Source: Candidatus Gemmiger stercoripullorum
Lineage (GTDB): Bacteria; Bacillota; Clostridia; Oscillospirales; Ruminococcaceae
NCBI GenBank assembly: GCA_019119365.1
Contig: DWXD01000014.1
Location: 1-64,000 of the forward strand
Reading direction: 5' to 3'
Length of the DNA: 64,000 nucleotides
Shown here: positions 55,301-62,749 of the stretch, piece by piece
Layout of the letters: each line of letters begins with the position of its first letter
How positions within the stretch are numbered: position 1 is the stretch's first letter
Translations under genes and position numbers: made by a program
Notes under the pieces: generated by a model
Databases searched by the model: none
Seen by the model: only the letters and a program-made list of their open reading frames with translations
What the model was told of the DNA's origin: nothing

Positions 55301-55752
55301 CTGAGCTTGTCGGTATCGGCCCCGGGGGCGCGGGCATAGCGCGCGAGTTCGTCGGGGCGGACGCCGGCGCTTTTGAGCTCCTCAATGGTCTCGGCCGCCT
55401 TGCGGCAGAACGCCGCGCTCTGGCGCTGGCGGCTGTAGTAGGAGACCTGGTCCAACAGCTGGTCCAGCGCGCGGCGCACGAGCACGGCGCGCCCGGCTTC
55501 GGTCAGGGTGGGCACCGCCGCGCCGCCATAGCGCCGCAGCAGCGTTTCGGCCAGCGACGTAAAAGAGTAGCTTTCGACATAGCCGGACAGCGTATCGCCC
55601 AGCGTGCGGTAGAGCGCGCCTTCGGTGGAGGAGGTGAACTGTTCCGGCACGACGAGGATGCTGTGCAGTCCGGCCTCGGCACGGGCCTTGAGTTCGCGCC
55701 TCAGGCGGCTGGATTTTCCGCTGCCGGAGGGGCCGAGAAGTAAGGTGAGCAT
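52375..55752 (-). CDS. addB: ATP-dependent nuclease subunit B
   Basis: LLLGPSGSGKSSRLRREL...VPEQFT; C-terminal nuclease and Fe-S cysteines (CPFGYFMQYVL...CAYCDYRAVC). Confidence 0.93.
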   Translation of the reverse strand: MLTLLLGPSGSGKSSRLRRELKARAEAGLHSILVVPEQFTSSTEGALYRTLGDTLSGYVESYSFTSLAETLLRRYGGAAVPTLTEAGRAVLVRRALDQLLDQVSYYSRQRQSAAFCRKAAETIEELKSAGVRPDELARYARAPGADTDKLSELALIYGAYEGLLAQTGMDPGDRQELAARRLQEAGGGAEFFAGRAVYMDEFDTFNAPKRALLAAMLPAADVTVCLCCDGLQERDGGFGVFSGARQIAAALKAMAAKAGVQTHTVQLAEDLRHSRAPALAELSLLLADPGYTPEQTVDAAAPGGPAITFYKADDRQAEAKAVAAAVRARARAGTPYNRMAVICRDAAAYLPAIRYEFRLQGIPLFCDEPTTPENTAPARAVLAALDLVRGGLGSPALLRLVKTGLVDLPEETACALENYAYTWPLHADDWRAPFTRNPGGYTDRWSDQDKEDLALAEQARLFLVERAQKFLAKARGADVTALTKRIYLFLQDLGAERALEQLAADLRERGELPAADEALREWNVVTGLLNDMVQLTGTAAGAPNTLTPAEYADFFTLLLRTTDMGHIPQSLNSVIFTTAGRMRLPETDACFVLGLAEGEFPQTPGDSGLLTHADRDAMIAQGAELPDCFENRVIREQVCFYKALTAPARWLWLSWPGGAAGLPVTAALAPALELLAVPESCPDPAALAATPAAALDLLGGLWQHNTPARTAVEQALDALEDTPAAVPGLAAVRRAARRDPAAVQDLGALEKLLGPRLHISPTRFERYALCPFGYFMQYVLGARPRQKAELAPNISGTLTHWVLEQALSRQGTAFETLTPEQLEALVAALVEEYTAANLPGAGVRMQYLLARIRRNLVGLLGFIQRDIRQSGFKPVAFELRIDDRPDPEHPEAPFVPPVELTDSRGHTIRVVGTVDRVDAMELGGRTYLRVVDYKTGSKEFKLQEVWYGLDCQMLLYLFTIERNGGALFKDPAAAGVEYLWADPSPKTQDRPDGDAAAEPPGYPLEGLLLDDESIYRAMDTRGTGAFVPLTFNKKTGAVAAASRGRLAGPDKLARIRGHLDGLLAEMADNLYSGRIAAEPFVPGGRSPCAYCDYRAVCRHADGEGERAPAAEGDPFESPAPPKADK

Positions 55753-55788
55753 AAAGACCGCCTTTCAACGGACGGGGTTCAGAGACAT

Positions 55789-56385
55789 TCAAAACAGCGC
55801 GCACAGAGAATCGAGCAGGGCCGAACGCAGTTCGTACCGGCCGAACACGAGCGCGTTTTTGGCTGCGTCACCATAGTCGGCGCTGCTTGCCCCCACGCAC
55901 AGGGCCGGGTAAAGCACGCAGAACCAGTTATGGCCTTCCGCCTGCCCCAGTTCCACACGCAGCGCGGCATAGCGCCCGGCCGGCAGGCGGAAAGCGCCGT
56001 AGTCCCGGGCCGGGAAATCGCTTTCGGTCAGGCGGACCTGCACGGGTTGGCCGCCCGCGGCGCTGCGCGCTTCGGCCTGCAGCCAGGGCAGCGCGCGGGA
56101 AACGGCGGCCACGGCCTCGTCCCGGTTCCGGGCCTGCGCCGTGATGGCGGCGACAGCCTCCAGCAGCGCGTCGCGCACGGCCAGTTTTTGCAGCTGGTCC
56201 GCGGTCGAATCGCTGTTGGCGACGATGTGCAGGCGCAGCGTGTCGCCGCAGACGCGGCGGCAGAGAGACTGGTAGCGCCAGGCGGCGGCTGTGAGCAGCA
56301 CGGTGAGCACAAACCCCAGCGCGCAGCCAAGTTCCAGCGCGCGGCGCACGCGGGCCCCGCGCCCGCTCCGGCACGCAGATTTCAT
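55789..56385 (-). CDS. spoIIR: Stage II sporulation protein R
   Basis: LRLHIVANSDSTADQLQKLAVRDALLEAV...YGAFRLPAGRYAALRVELGQAEGHNWFCVLYPALC. Confidence 0.9.
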   Translation of the reverse strand: MKSACRSGRGARVRRALELGCALGFVLTVLLTAAAWRYQSLCRRVCGDTLRLHIVANSDSTADQLQKLAVRDALLEAVAAITAQARNRDEAVAAVSRALPWLQAEARSAAGGQPVQVRLTESDFPARDYGAFRLPAGRYAALRVELGQAEGHNWFCVLYPALCVGASSADYGDAAKNALVFGRYELRSALLDSLCALF

Positions 56386-56389
56386 AGAA

Positions 56390-56426
56390 AAACACCCCTT
56401 TCGCCCAACAGTATGGGCAAAAGGGG
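56390..56426 (-). terminator. ispE terminator hairpin whose 3' arm overlaps the spoIIR SD
   Basis: Minus strand CCCCTTTTGCCCAtactgtTGGGCGAAAGGGGTGTTTTT. Confidence 0.75.
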
Positions 56427-56465
56427 CCGCGCCCAAGCCGCGCACGGCGGGCAGGCGCGCATTTT

Positions 56466-57338
56466 TTATTGGCTTACGCGCGCGCCGCCGCGGTCGGGCC
56501 GCGCCAGATAAACCTGCTTATACCGGGCGCGCAGCGCTTCGGCCGCCGCCTGCGCTTTGTCTTCGGCGTCAAAGACGCCGAACACCGCTGCGCCGGAGCC
56601 GGTCATCAGGCTGGTCAGCGCGCCGTGTTCGTCGAGCAGGGCGCGGATGGCCGGGGTCTCGGTCGCGCCGGAACAATGCTCCAGCGCATTGCCTGCCGCC
56701 GCGCACAGCCCGGGCAGGTCCCCGGCGCGGATGGCGGCTTCCTGCCGGTCGCAGTCCGGGTGCAGCGGGCTGCCCATGCGGTCATAGCGCTGGAACGCCT
56801 CCGGCGTCGAGATGCCGACGCTGGGCATCACGACGACAAAGAAACAATCCGGGCAGGGCGGCAGCGGCTTGAGCAGGTCGCCGACGCCCTTGACGCGGCA
56901 GGTGCCGCCCATCAGCGCAAACGGCACATCGGCGCCGATCGAAGCGCCCAGCGCGCAGAGCTCGCTCATCGAAAGGCGCGCGCCGTACAGCTCGTTCATG
57001 CCGACAAGCACCCCGGCCGCGTCGGCGCTGCCGCCGGCCATCCCGGCGCGCACCGGCACCTGTTTATGGATCGTGATATCCACGCCCGCCAACAGGCCGG
57101 TATAGTGGAAAAAGGCCAGCGCCGCCTTGACGGCGGTATTTTTTTCGTTGACCGGTACAAAGCTGCCCGGCATGCGCACGTTGAGGTAACGGCTGCGGCG
57201 CAGCACCAGCGTCTCGTGCAGCGTGATGGCATGCATGACCATGTCCAGATCATGGTAGCCGCCCGGCAGCGTGCCCACGACATCCAGCGACAGGTTGAGC
57301 TTGGCCGGGGCCAGCACGGTCACGGTCTTTTTCTGCAT
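56466..57338 (-). CDS. ispE: 4-diphosphocytidyl-2-C-methyl-D-erythritol kinase
   Basis: APAKLNLSLDVVGTLPGGYHDLDMVMHAITL...VPVRAGMAGGSADAAGVL...MTGSGAAVFGVF. Confidence 0.95.
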   Translation of the reverse strand: MQKKTVTVLAPAKLNLSLDVVGTLPGGYHDLDMVMHAITLHETLVLRRSRYLNVRMPGSFVPVNEKNTAVKAALAFFHYTGLLAGVDITIHKQVPVRAGMAGGSADAAGVLVGMNELYGARLSMSELCALGASIGADVPFALMGGTCRVKGVGDLLKPLPPCPDCFFVVVMPSVGISTPEAFQRYDRMGSPLHPDCDRQEAAIRAGDLPGLCAAAGNALEHCSGATETPAIRALLDEHGALTSLMTGSGAAVFGVFDAEDKAQAAAEALRARYKQVYLARPDRGGARVSQ

Positions 57339-57363
57339 GGGTATCCCTCCAGATCAAAGCGGC

Positions 57364-58551
57364 TCATTCCCCCGCCGCGGGCAGCCAGCCGTGGGTTTCA
57401 AGGAAGCGGTGGATGCGGTGCACGGCGGTTTCGAGATGGTCGACGCTGTAGGCATAGCTGATGCGGGCGTAGCCTTCGCCGCAGGCGCCGAACGCATCGC
57501 CGGGGATGATGGCGACTTCTTCCTCCTTGAGCAGCTGCTCGCAGAATTCGGCGCTGCTCAAGCCGCTGCGGCGGATATCGGGGAAGACATAAAACGCGCC
57601 CTTGGGCTCAAAGCAGGTCAGGCCCAGGTCGTTGAGGGCCTTGACGATGTAACGGCGGCGGCGGTTGTATTCGTCGCGCATCTTTTCGATCTCATCATCG
57701 CAGGTGCGCAGCGCGACAATGGCGGCGTACTGGCTGGTGGTGGGGGCCGACATGATGCAGCTCTGGTGGATCTTGGTCATGATCTGGATGATCGGCTCCG
57801 GCCCGGCCGCGTAGCCCAGCCGCCAGCCGGTCATGGAATACGCCTTGCTGAAGCCGTTGACCACGATGGTACGCTCGGCCATGCCGGGCAGCGCGGCGAT
57901 GCTGACATGGCGGTCGAGGCCATAGGTCAGCTCGGCATAAATTTCATCCGACAGCACGACCACATCGGTGCCGCGCAGCACCTCGGCGATGGCTTCCAGG
58001 TCTTTTTGTTCCATGACCGCGCCGGTCGGGTTGTTGGGGTACGGCAGGATCAGCAGCTTGGTGCGCGGGGTGATGGCCGCGCGCAGCGCTTCCGGCGTTA
58101 AGCGGAAACCGTCCTCCGCTTTGGTGGCAATGTGCACCGGCACGCCGCCGGTCAGCTGGGTGATCGGCTCATAGCAGACAAAGCAGGGCTCCGGGATGAT
58201 GACCTCGTCCCCCGGGGAGACCAGCGCGCGGATGGCCATGTCGATGGCTTCGCTGCCGCCGACCGTGACAAGGACGTTGTCGATCTGATAAGAAAGGTCG
58301 AACCGGCGGGCCAGATACTGGCAGATCTCCGCGCGCAGCTCCTTGAGCCCGGCGTTGGCCGTGTATTTGGTGCGCCCCTGCTCCAGGCTGCGGATGCCTG
58401 CGTCGCGGATGCTCCACGGGGTTTTGAAATCCGGCTCGCCGACGCCGAGCGAGATGCAGTGGGGCATATCGGCCGCGAGGTCAAAAAACTTGCGGATGCC
58501 GGACGGGCGCATCTCCTGGGCCGCGGGCGCCAGCAGTTTATCGTAGTTCAT
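57364..58551 (-). CDS. PLP-dependent class I/II aminotransferase
   Basis: ISLGVGEPDFKTPWSIRDAGIRSLEQGRTKYTANAGLKELR...VNGFSKAYSMTGWRLGY; start overlaps Lrp stop (TGATG). Confidence 0.93.
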   Translation of the reverse strand: MNYDKLLAPAAQEMRPSGIRKFFDLAADMPHCISLGVGEPDFKTPWSIRDAGIRSLEQGRTKYTANAGLKELRAEICQYLARRFDLSYQIDNVLVTVGGSEAIDMAIRALVSPGDEVIIPEPCFVCYEPITQLTGGVPVHIATKAEDGFRLTPEALRAAITPRTKLLILPYPNNPTGAVMEQKDLEAIAEVLRGTDVVVLSDEIYAELTYGLDRHVSIAALPGMAERTIVVNGFSKAYSMTGWRLGYAAGPEPIIQIMTKIHQSCIMSAPTTSQYAAIVALRTCDDEIEKMRDEYNRRRRYIVKALNDLGLTCFEPKGAFYVFPDIRRSGLSSAEFCEQLLKEEEVAIIPGDAFGACGEGYARISYAYSVDHLETAVHRIHRFLETHGWLPAAGE

Positions 58552-59030
58552 CACAGCACGGTCCACTCCCTATCGTCGGTTTCTTCGTCCAGATACAGCC
58601 GCCCGCCGCGCTTGTAGGTGCGCAGCACAAAGCTGGTGGCGGTGGAAAGGACATCGTCCAGCGGGGACAGGCGCTTGGCGACAAAGATGGCGATTTCCTG
58701 GAAGCTGCGGCCCTTGATGACGACCTGCAGGTCGTAGCCGCCGCTCATCAGCAGCACGCTGTCCACCTCGTCAAAGCTGGCGACGACCGAGGCGATCTCG
58801 TCAAAACCGCGGCTTTTGCGCGGCGAAACATGCAGCTCAATGACGGCTTCAACCAGATTGACACCGGCTTTTTCCCAGTCGATGAGCGCTTCAAACCCGC
58901 GGATGTAGCCTTTTTCGGCGGCCTCATCCATCATGGCGGCCACTTCGACCGGCGTTTTGCCCATCATGGCGGCAATATCCTCCACCGGCAGGCGGGCGTT
59001 CTTTTCAAGAATACGCAGCAGCTCTTCCAT
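58551..59030 (-). CDS. Lrp/AsnC-family transcriptional regulator
   Basis: MEELLRILEKNARLPVEDIAAMMGKTPVEVAAMMDEAAEKGYIRGF; C-terminal RAM domain. Confidence 0.9.
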   Translation of the reverse strand: MEELLRILEKNARLPVEDIAAMMGKTPVEVAAMMDEAAEKGYIRGFEALIDWEKAGVNLVEAVIELHVSPRKSRGFDEIASVVASFDEVDSVLLMSGGYDLQVVIKGRSFQEIAIFVAKRLSPLDDVLSTATSFVLRTYKRGGRLYLDEETDDREWTVL

Positions 59031-59070
59031 CGTACAGCTCCCCTTTTCTACGGAAATAAAGATAGATGTA

Positions 59071-59859
59071 TTATATCACATCCTGCGGCGGTTGGGTAGC
59101 ACTTTTTTGCCCCTGCATCTCGCACATATCACGCCAGTAACGCCGGGGGGCGTGGGTGCGCTGGCAGGCTTCGTTGCGGCGTTCCTCGATGGTGAGGGCA
59201 TGGAAGAAACGCTTCCACAGCGCCTGCCAGTCCTCTTCTTCGGCGTCCGGGGCCGGGTCATAGCGCTGCATACGCAGGTAATGTACCTGCCGGTCGCGCC
59301 GCAGCAGGGCCATGCGGTGGGTGGCATCAAAGATCATGAAATCCTCGTCCGGCAGGCGGCTGCAGAAATGCCCGCGCAGCAGCGGCAGGATGCGGTGGCG
59401 CGGGTGGATGATGGCGCCGAGCATCTCGCCGCGCTGCTCAAAGCGCAGGAACTCGATGTATTTGCTGCTCTCATTGTCCACCCGCCGCGCCAGCGCCAGC
59501 GCTTCGGCCACCTCGGCGCGGCCCAGCATCTGCACGGTTGCGGGGCCGTTCTCAAAGCAGACGCGGGCAAAGCGCAGCAGGGTCAGGTCCTTGCCGGGTT
59601 CATCGGCCAAAAAGCCGCTGGTCAGGCAGCCCTGCACCCCGCCGCCCAGGCGGCGCAGCCCGGCCGCCACGCGGCGGGCGCGGTCCGCGCTGGTGGGGAT
59701 CTCACGGCAGCCGAAAAGGCTCACCTGCCCTTCCTCCGGCGGCTGCACGGCCGCGGGGAGCTCCCGGCGGGCATAGCTTTCATAGATGCAGCACAGAAAG
59801 CCGCGGAAACTGCCGTCGTAACAATAGCTGACGTTGCTCACATGCGCCGGGTAAGACAT
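59071..59859 (-). CDS. DUF4130/TIGR03915-type putative DNA metabolism protein
   Basis: YCYDGSFRGFLCCIYESYARRELP...FMIFDATHRMALLRRDRQVHYL...EEDWQALWKRFFHALTIEERRNEACQRTHAPRRYWRDMCEM. Confidence 0.82.
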   Translation of the reverse strand: MSYPAHVSNVSYCYDGSFRGFLCCIYESYARRELPAAVQPPEEGQVSLFGCREIPTSADRARRVAAGLRRLGGGVQGCLTSGFLADEPGKDLTLLRFARVCFENGPATVQMLGRAEVAEALALARRVDNESSKYIEFLRFEQRGEMLGAIIHPRHRILPLLRGHFCSRLPDEDFMIFDATHRMALLRRDRQVHYLRMQRYDPAPDAEEEDWQALWKRFFHALTIEERRNEACQRTHAPRRYWRDMCEMQGQKSATQPPQDVI

Positions 59860-61205
59860 TCGATCGCCTCCTGTCGGGTCTCGCGGGCGGCCGTGCGCGC
59901 GTCCACCCCGGCGGCCGCCAGGCGCTGGAGCTGCGGGGCGGCGTCCGGCAGCGGCACGGCGCGGAAATCGTCGAGCGAAAGCTGCTGCACGCCGACGCCG
60001 AACGCCCTGGGGTCTACGAGGGCGGCGGCGACCTCCTGCCGCGGCGCGCGCAGCGCTGGGGCGCGGCCGCTGCAGGTGATAAAATACTGCGCGCGTTTGA
60101 GCACGACGCCGATGCGCTTGAGTTCCGCCATGCCCAGCCGCTGGCTGCGGCGGGCGGCCACGATGCGCCGCGCGCTTTTGGGGCCGACCCCGGGCACGCG
60201 CAGCAGCGCCGCCAGCGGCGCCGCGTTGACTTCGACCGGGAAAAATTCCGGATGGCGCAGCGCCCAGTTACACTTGGGGTCGAGGTAGGGGTCAAAGTTC
60301 GGCTGCTCATCGCTCAGCAGTTCGGCCGCCGAAAAATCGTAGTAGCGCAGCAGCCAGTCGGCCTGATACAGGCGGTGCTCGCGCAGAAGCGGCGGCGGGG
60401 TGGTGAGCGCATGCAGGCGCGGGTCCGGCACAACCGGCAGATAGGCCGAGTAAAACACGCGCTTGAGCGCATATTTCTGATACAGGCTTTCGGTCAGGCG
60501 CAGGATGTGCAAATCGCTTTCCGGCGTTGCGCCAATGATCATCTGGGTGCTCTGCCCGGCCGGGGCAAAGGCGGAGGCATGCCGGTAAACGGCCAGTTCC
60601 CGGCGGCTGGCCGCGCTCTGCCGGGCGATCTGGCGCATCGGGCGCAGGATCGCCGCCTTGGCCTTGTCCGGCGCGAGGCGGTTGAGGCTCGTCTCGCTTG
60701 GCAGTTCAATGTTGACCGAAAGGCGGTCGGCCAGCAGGCCCAGGCGCTCGATGAGCAGCGGGTCGGCCCCGGGGATGGCCTTGGCGTGGATGTAGCCGTT
60801 GAAGCGGTATTCCTGCCGCAGGATGCGCAGCGCTTCGATCATGCGCTCCATGGTGGCGTCCGGGCTGCCGAGCACCGCGCTGGACAGGAAAAGGCCCTCG
60901 ATATAATTGCGGCGGTAGAAGCCGATCGTGAGCTCGGCCAGCTCCCGCGGGGTAAAGGTGGCGCGCGGGCGCGGGTTGGAGCGGCGGTTGACGCAATAGC
61001 TGCAGTCGTAGCTGCAGGCGTTGGAATACAGCACCTTGAGCAGCGAGACACAGCGGCCGTCCGGCGTGAAGGCATGGCAGATGCCCGGCGCGCTGCAGCT
61101 GCCCAGCTGGCCGCGCCGCCCCGGGCGGTCCACCCCGCTGGAGGTGCACGCCACATCATATTTGGCGCTGTCCGCCAGAATCTCCAGTTTCTCCGCCAGG
61201 TCCAT
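59838..61205 (-). CDS. Putative DNA modification/repair radical SAM protein (TIGR03916-like) with C-terminal HhH
   Basis: CHAFTPDGRCVSLLKVLYSNACSYDCSYCVNRRSN (CxxxCxxC) ... LLRVPGVGPKSARRIVAARRSQRLGMAELKRIGVVLKRAQYFITC. Confidence 0.88.
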   Translation of the reverse strand: MDLAEKLEILADSAKYDVACTSSGVDRPGRRGQLGSCSAPGICHAFTPDGRCVSLLKVLYSNACSYDCSYCVNRRSNPRPRATFTPRELAELTIGFYRRNYIEGLFLSSAVLGSPDATMERMIEALRILRQEYRFNGYIHAKAIPGADPLLIERLGLLADRLSVNIELPSETSLNRLAPDKAKAAILRPMRQIARQSAASRRELAVYRHASAFAPAGQSTQMIIGATPESDLHILRLTESLYQKYALKRVFYSAYLPVVPDPRLHALTTPPPLLREHRLYQADWLLRYYDFSAAELLSDEQPNFDPYLDPKCNWALRHPEFFPVEVNAAPLAALLRVPGVGPKSARRIVAARRSQRLGMAELKRIGVVLKRAQYFITCSGRAPALRAPRQEVAAALVDPRAFGVGVQQLSLDDFRAVPLPDAAPQLQRLAAAGVDARTAARETRQEAIECLTRRM

Positions 61206-61234
61206 GCGCTGCGCCTCCCCGCCCGAAAAATGGG

Positions 61235-61280
61235 TATAAAAAATAAACCCGCCGGTTCTCCCGGTCAAAAAACCGGCGGG
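61235..61280 (-). terminator. Strong terminator between S24 regulator and radical SAM gene (attenuator candidate)
   Basis: Minus strand CCCGCCGGTTttttgaccgggagAACCGGCGGGTTTATTTTTTATA. Confidence 0.85.
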
Positions 61281-61347
61281 AATGCAAAATCAAATGGATA
61301 AAAAATTCAGCGGCCTTATAACCCTATAAAATGAATAAAGTATACGG

Positions 61348-61411
61348 CCGCGGCAGAACAGGTCGCGTTTGTATTGGGTCCGGTTTATCGGGCCCGGGTT
61401 TTCTGCCGCGG
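61348..61411 (-). ncRNA. Structured RNA/leader candidate (11-bp closing stem with inner 7-bp hairpin)
   Basis: CCGCGGCAGAA (61348-61358) / TTCTGCCGCGG (61401-61411) enclosing GGGTCCGgtttatCGGGCCC. Confidence 0.5.
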
Positions 61412-61425
61412 GCTTGAAAGTCCGA

Positions 61426-61455
61426 ATTATGGGAACAAGGTTCTGCTATACTCAA
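61426..61455 (-). promoter_or_regulatory. Candidate promoter TTGAGT-18-CATAAT with GAAC-CTT-GTTC palindrome in the spacer
   Basis: Minus strand TTGAGTATAGCAGAACCTTGTTCCCATAAT. Confidence 0.45.
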
Positions 61456-61471
61456 AGACAGAAAGCAGCTT

Positions 61472-62098
61472 TCACCACTTGGCCTTGGTCTCCACGACCT
61501 TGCCTGCGATATAGAGGTGGTCCAGTTCTTCCCCCTTGATGACGAGGTCCTCATAGGCCGGGTTGAACGGATGCAACACGACCGCGTTGCCGCGCTGGAT
61601 ATATTTTTTCAGCGTGCCCTCCCCGTCCAGGCCGTAGACCATAACGCCAAGGTCGCCGTTATCAAGCGTGGTCTGGCGGCGCACCAGTGCCAGGTCGCCG
61701 TCCGAAATGCGGGGCTCCATGCTGTCGCCCTTGACCACGAGGTAAAAATAGTTCTGCGGGTCCTTGACGCTGGCATATTCTTTGCCGTAGTCCTCCTCAA
61801 AGGCGAGCGCACCGTAACCGGCGCGGACCGTGCCGACGACGGGGATCAGGTATTCGCCAAAGCTGGCAAAAGCGTTGCGGCCGACCGCGCCGGGGACGGA
61901 ATTTTCGCGCAGGCCCAGCAAGGCGTCCGCCGTGGTATCCAGGATCTCGGCCAGCTGGGCCACGGTCTGAGGGTCCGGCGTGGAGCGGCCGGTCTCCCAC
62001 TTGCCAACGGCCTGCTGGGTGACGCCGAGGCGGTGGGACAGCTCGGCCTGGCTGTATTTCTTTGCCCTGCGGGCTTCTTTCAAGCGTTCTGCAAACAT
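61472..62098 (-). CDS. XRE-HTH + S24 peptidase (LexA/CI-like) transcriptional repressor
   Basis: MFAERLKEARRAKKYSQAELSHRLGVTQQAVGKWETGRSTPD...VRAG cleavage-site-like; VKGDSMEPRISDGDLALV; GTLKKY. Confidence 0.92.
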   Translation of the reverse strand: MFAERLKEARRAKKYSQAELSHRLGVTQQAVGKWETGRSTPDPQTVAQLAEILDTTADALLGLRENSVPGAVGRNAFASFGEYLIPVVGTVRAGYGALAFEEDYGKEYASVKDPQNYFYLVVKGDSMEPRISDGDLALVRRQTTLDNGDLGVMVYGLDGEGTLKKYIQRGNAVVLHPFNPAYEDLVIKGEELDHLYIAGKVVETKAKW

Positions 62099-62154
62099 CG
62101 CGCGTGCTCCTTACCTTGGGCGGGGCAAGCCCCGCGGCATGTTTCATTGGCACC

Positions 62155-62183
62155 ATTATACAACCAATGGTAGTTTTTGTAAA
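62155..62183 (-). promoter_or_regulatory. Promoter TTTACA-17-TATAAT of the S24 regulator, with operator O1 (ACAACCaatGGTAGT) in the spacer
   Basis: Minus strand TTTACAAAAACTACCATTGGTTGTATAAT. Confidence 0.75.
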
Positions 62184-62227
62184 GGGTGCCTGCCGGGAAT
62201 TTTTTGGAATTTTTGTTGTATAACGTC

Positions 62228-62256
62228 TTGACAACAACCGTTAGTTGTATTATTCT
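62228..62256 (+). promoter_or_regulatory. Promoter TTGACA-17-TATTCT of the divergent small membrane protein, with operator O2 (ACAACCgttAGTTGT) in the spacer
   Basis: TTGACAacaaccgttagttgtatTATTCT region, exact spacing 17. Confidence 0.75.
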
Positions 62257-62264
62257 GGAAATAT

Positions 62265-62303
62265 AAAACAACCGGCGGTTGTTTTCAGAACCAAAATACA
62301 ACC
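62265..62303. promoter_or_regulatory. Operator O3 (AAAACAACCggcGGTTGTTTT, perfect) and half-site O4 (ACAACC at 62298)
   Basis: Same ACAACC-3-GGTTGT motif as O1/O2. Confidence 0.75.
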
Positions 62304-62346
62304 GCCGAAACACCTGATATAAAGAGAAACAACGGAGGAACTTGTG

Positions 62347-62616
62347 ATGAAACAACAGATGGTAAAACGCTGGCTGTGCCAATTTTTGCTGATCGCGCTC
62401 GGGTTTGTGCTGCTGGGTCTGGCCAGCGCGGCCGCCCAGGGTACCCTGTCGGTCCCGGCGGCGCTGGGGTTGGCCCTGGCCGCGCTGCTGGGCATGAACG
62501 TGCTGTGCGGTGCGCTGGCGCCCGCTGCGCCGCAGAAGGCGGCCGCGCCGGTCCGCCGCCCGGCGGCCCCTGTGCGTGTGCCGCTGCAGGTCGTGCGCGG
62601 CGGCCGCGCAGCCTGA
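62347..62616 (+). CDS. Small membrane protein (89 aa), two predicted TM segments and Pro/Arg-rich tail
   Basis: MKQQMVKRWLCQFLLIALGFVLLGLASAAAQGTLSVPAALGLALAALLGMNVLCGALAPAAPQKAAAPVRRPAAPVRVPLQVVRGGRAA; GGAGG SD 8 nt upstream. Confidence 0.75.
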   Translation: MKQQMVKRWLCQFLLIALGFVLLGLASAAAQGTLSVPAALGLALAALLGMNVLCGALAPAAPQKAAAPVRRPAAPVRVPLQVVRGGRAA

Positions 62617-62749
62617 ACGGGCTATCCCCTTTTTTCATATAACTGTACACCCCCTGCCCGCCGTTTTGGCGCGCGGGGGCACTGTGCATCCGCCGCCTGC
62701 TGTGATATACTAAAACTATATATCATCGCCCTGCGGGAGGAACAGCATA

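Noticed and set aside
52357-55743. 1128-aa plus-strand ORF opposite addB
   Set aside because: Same antisense open-frame artefact; addB motifs are on the minus strand.
61432-61449. GAAC-CTT-GTTC as a LexA/DinR box
   Set aside because: Gram-positive LexA boxes have GAAC-4-GTTC; here the spacer is 3 nt, so kept only as a palindrome in a candidate promoter, not called a LexA site.
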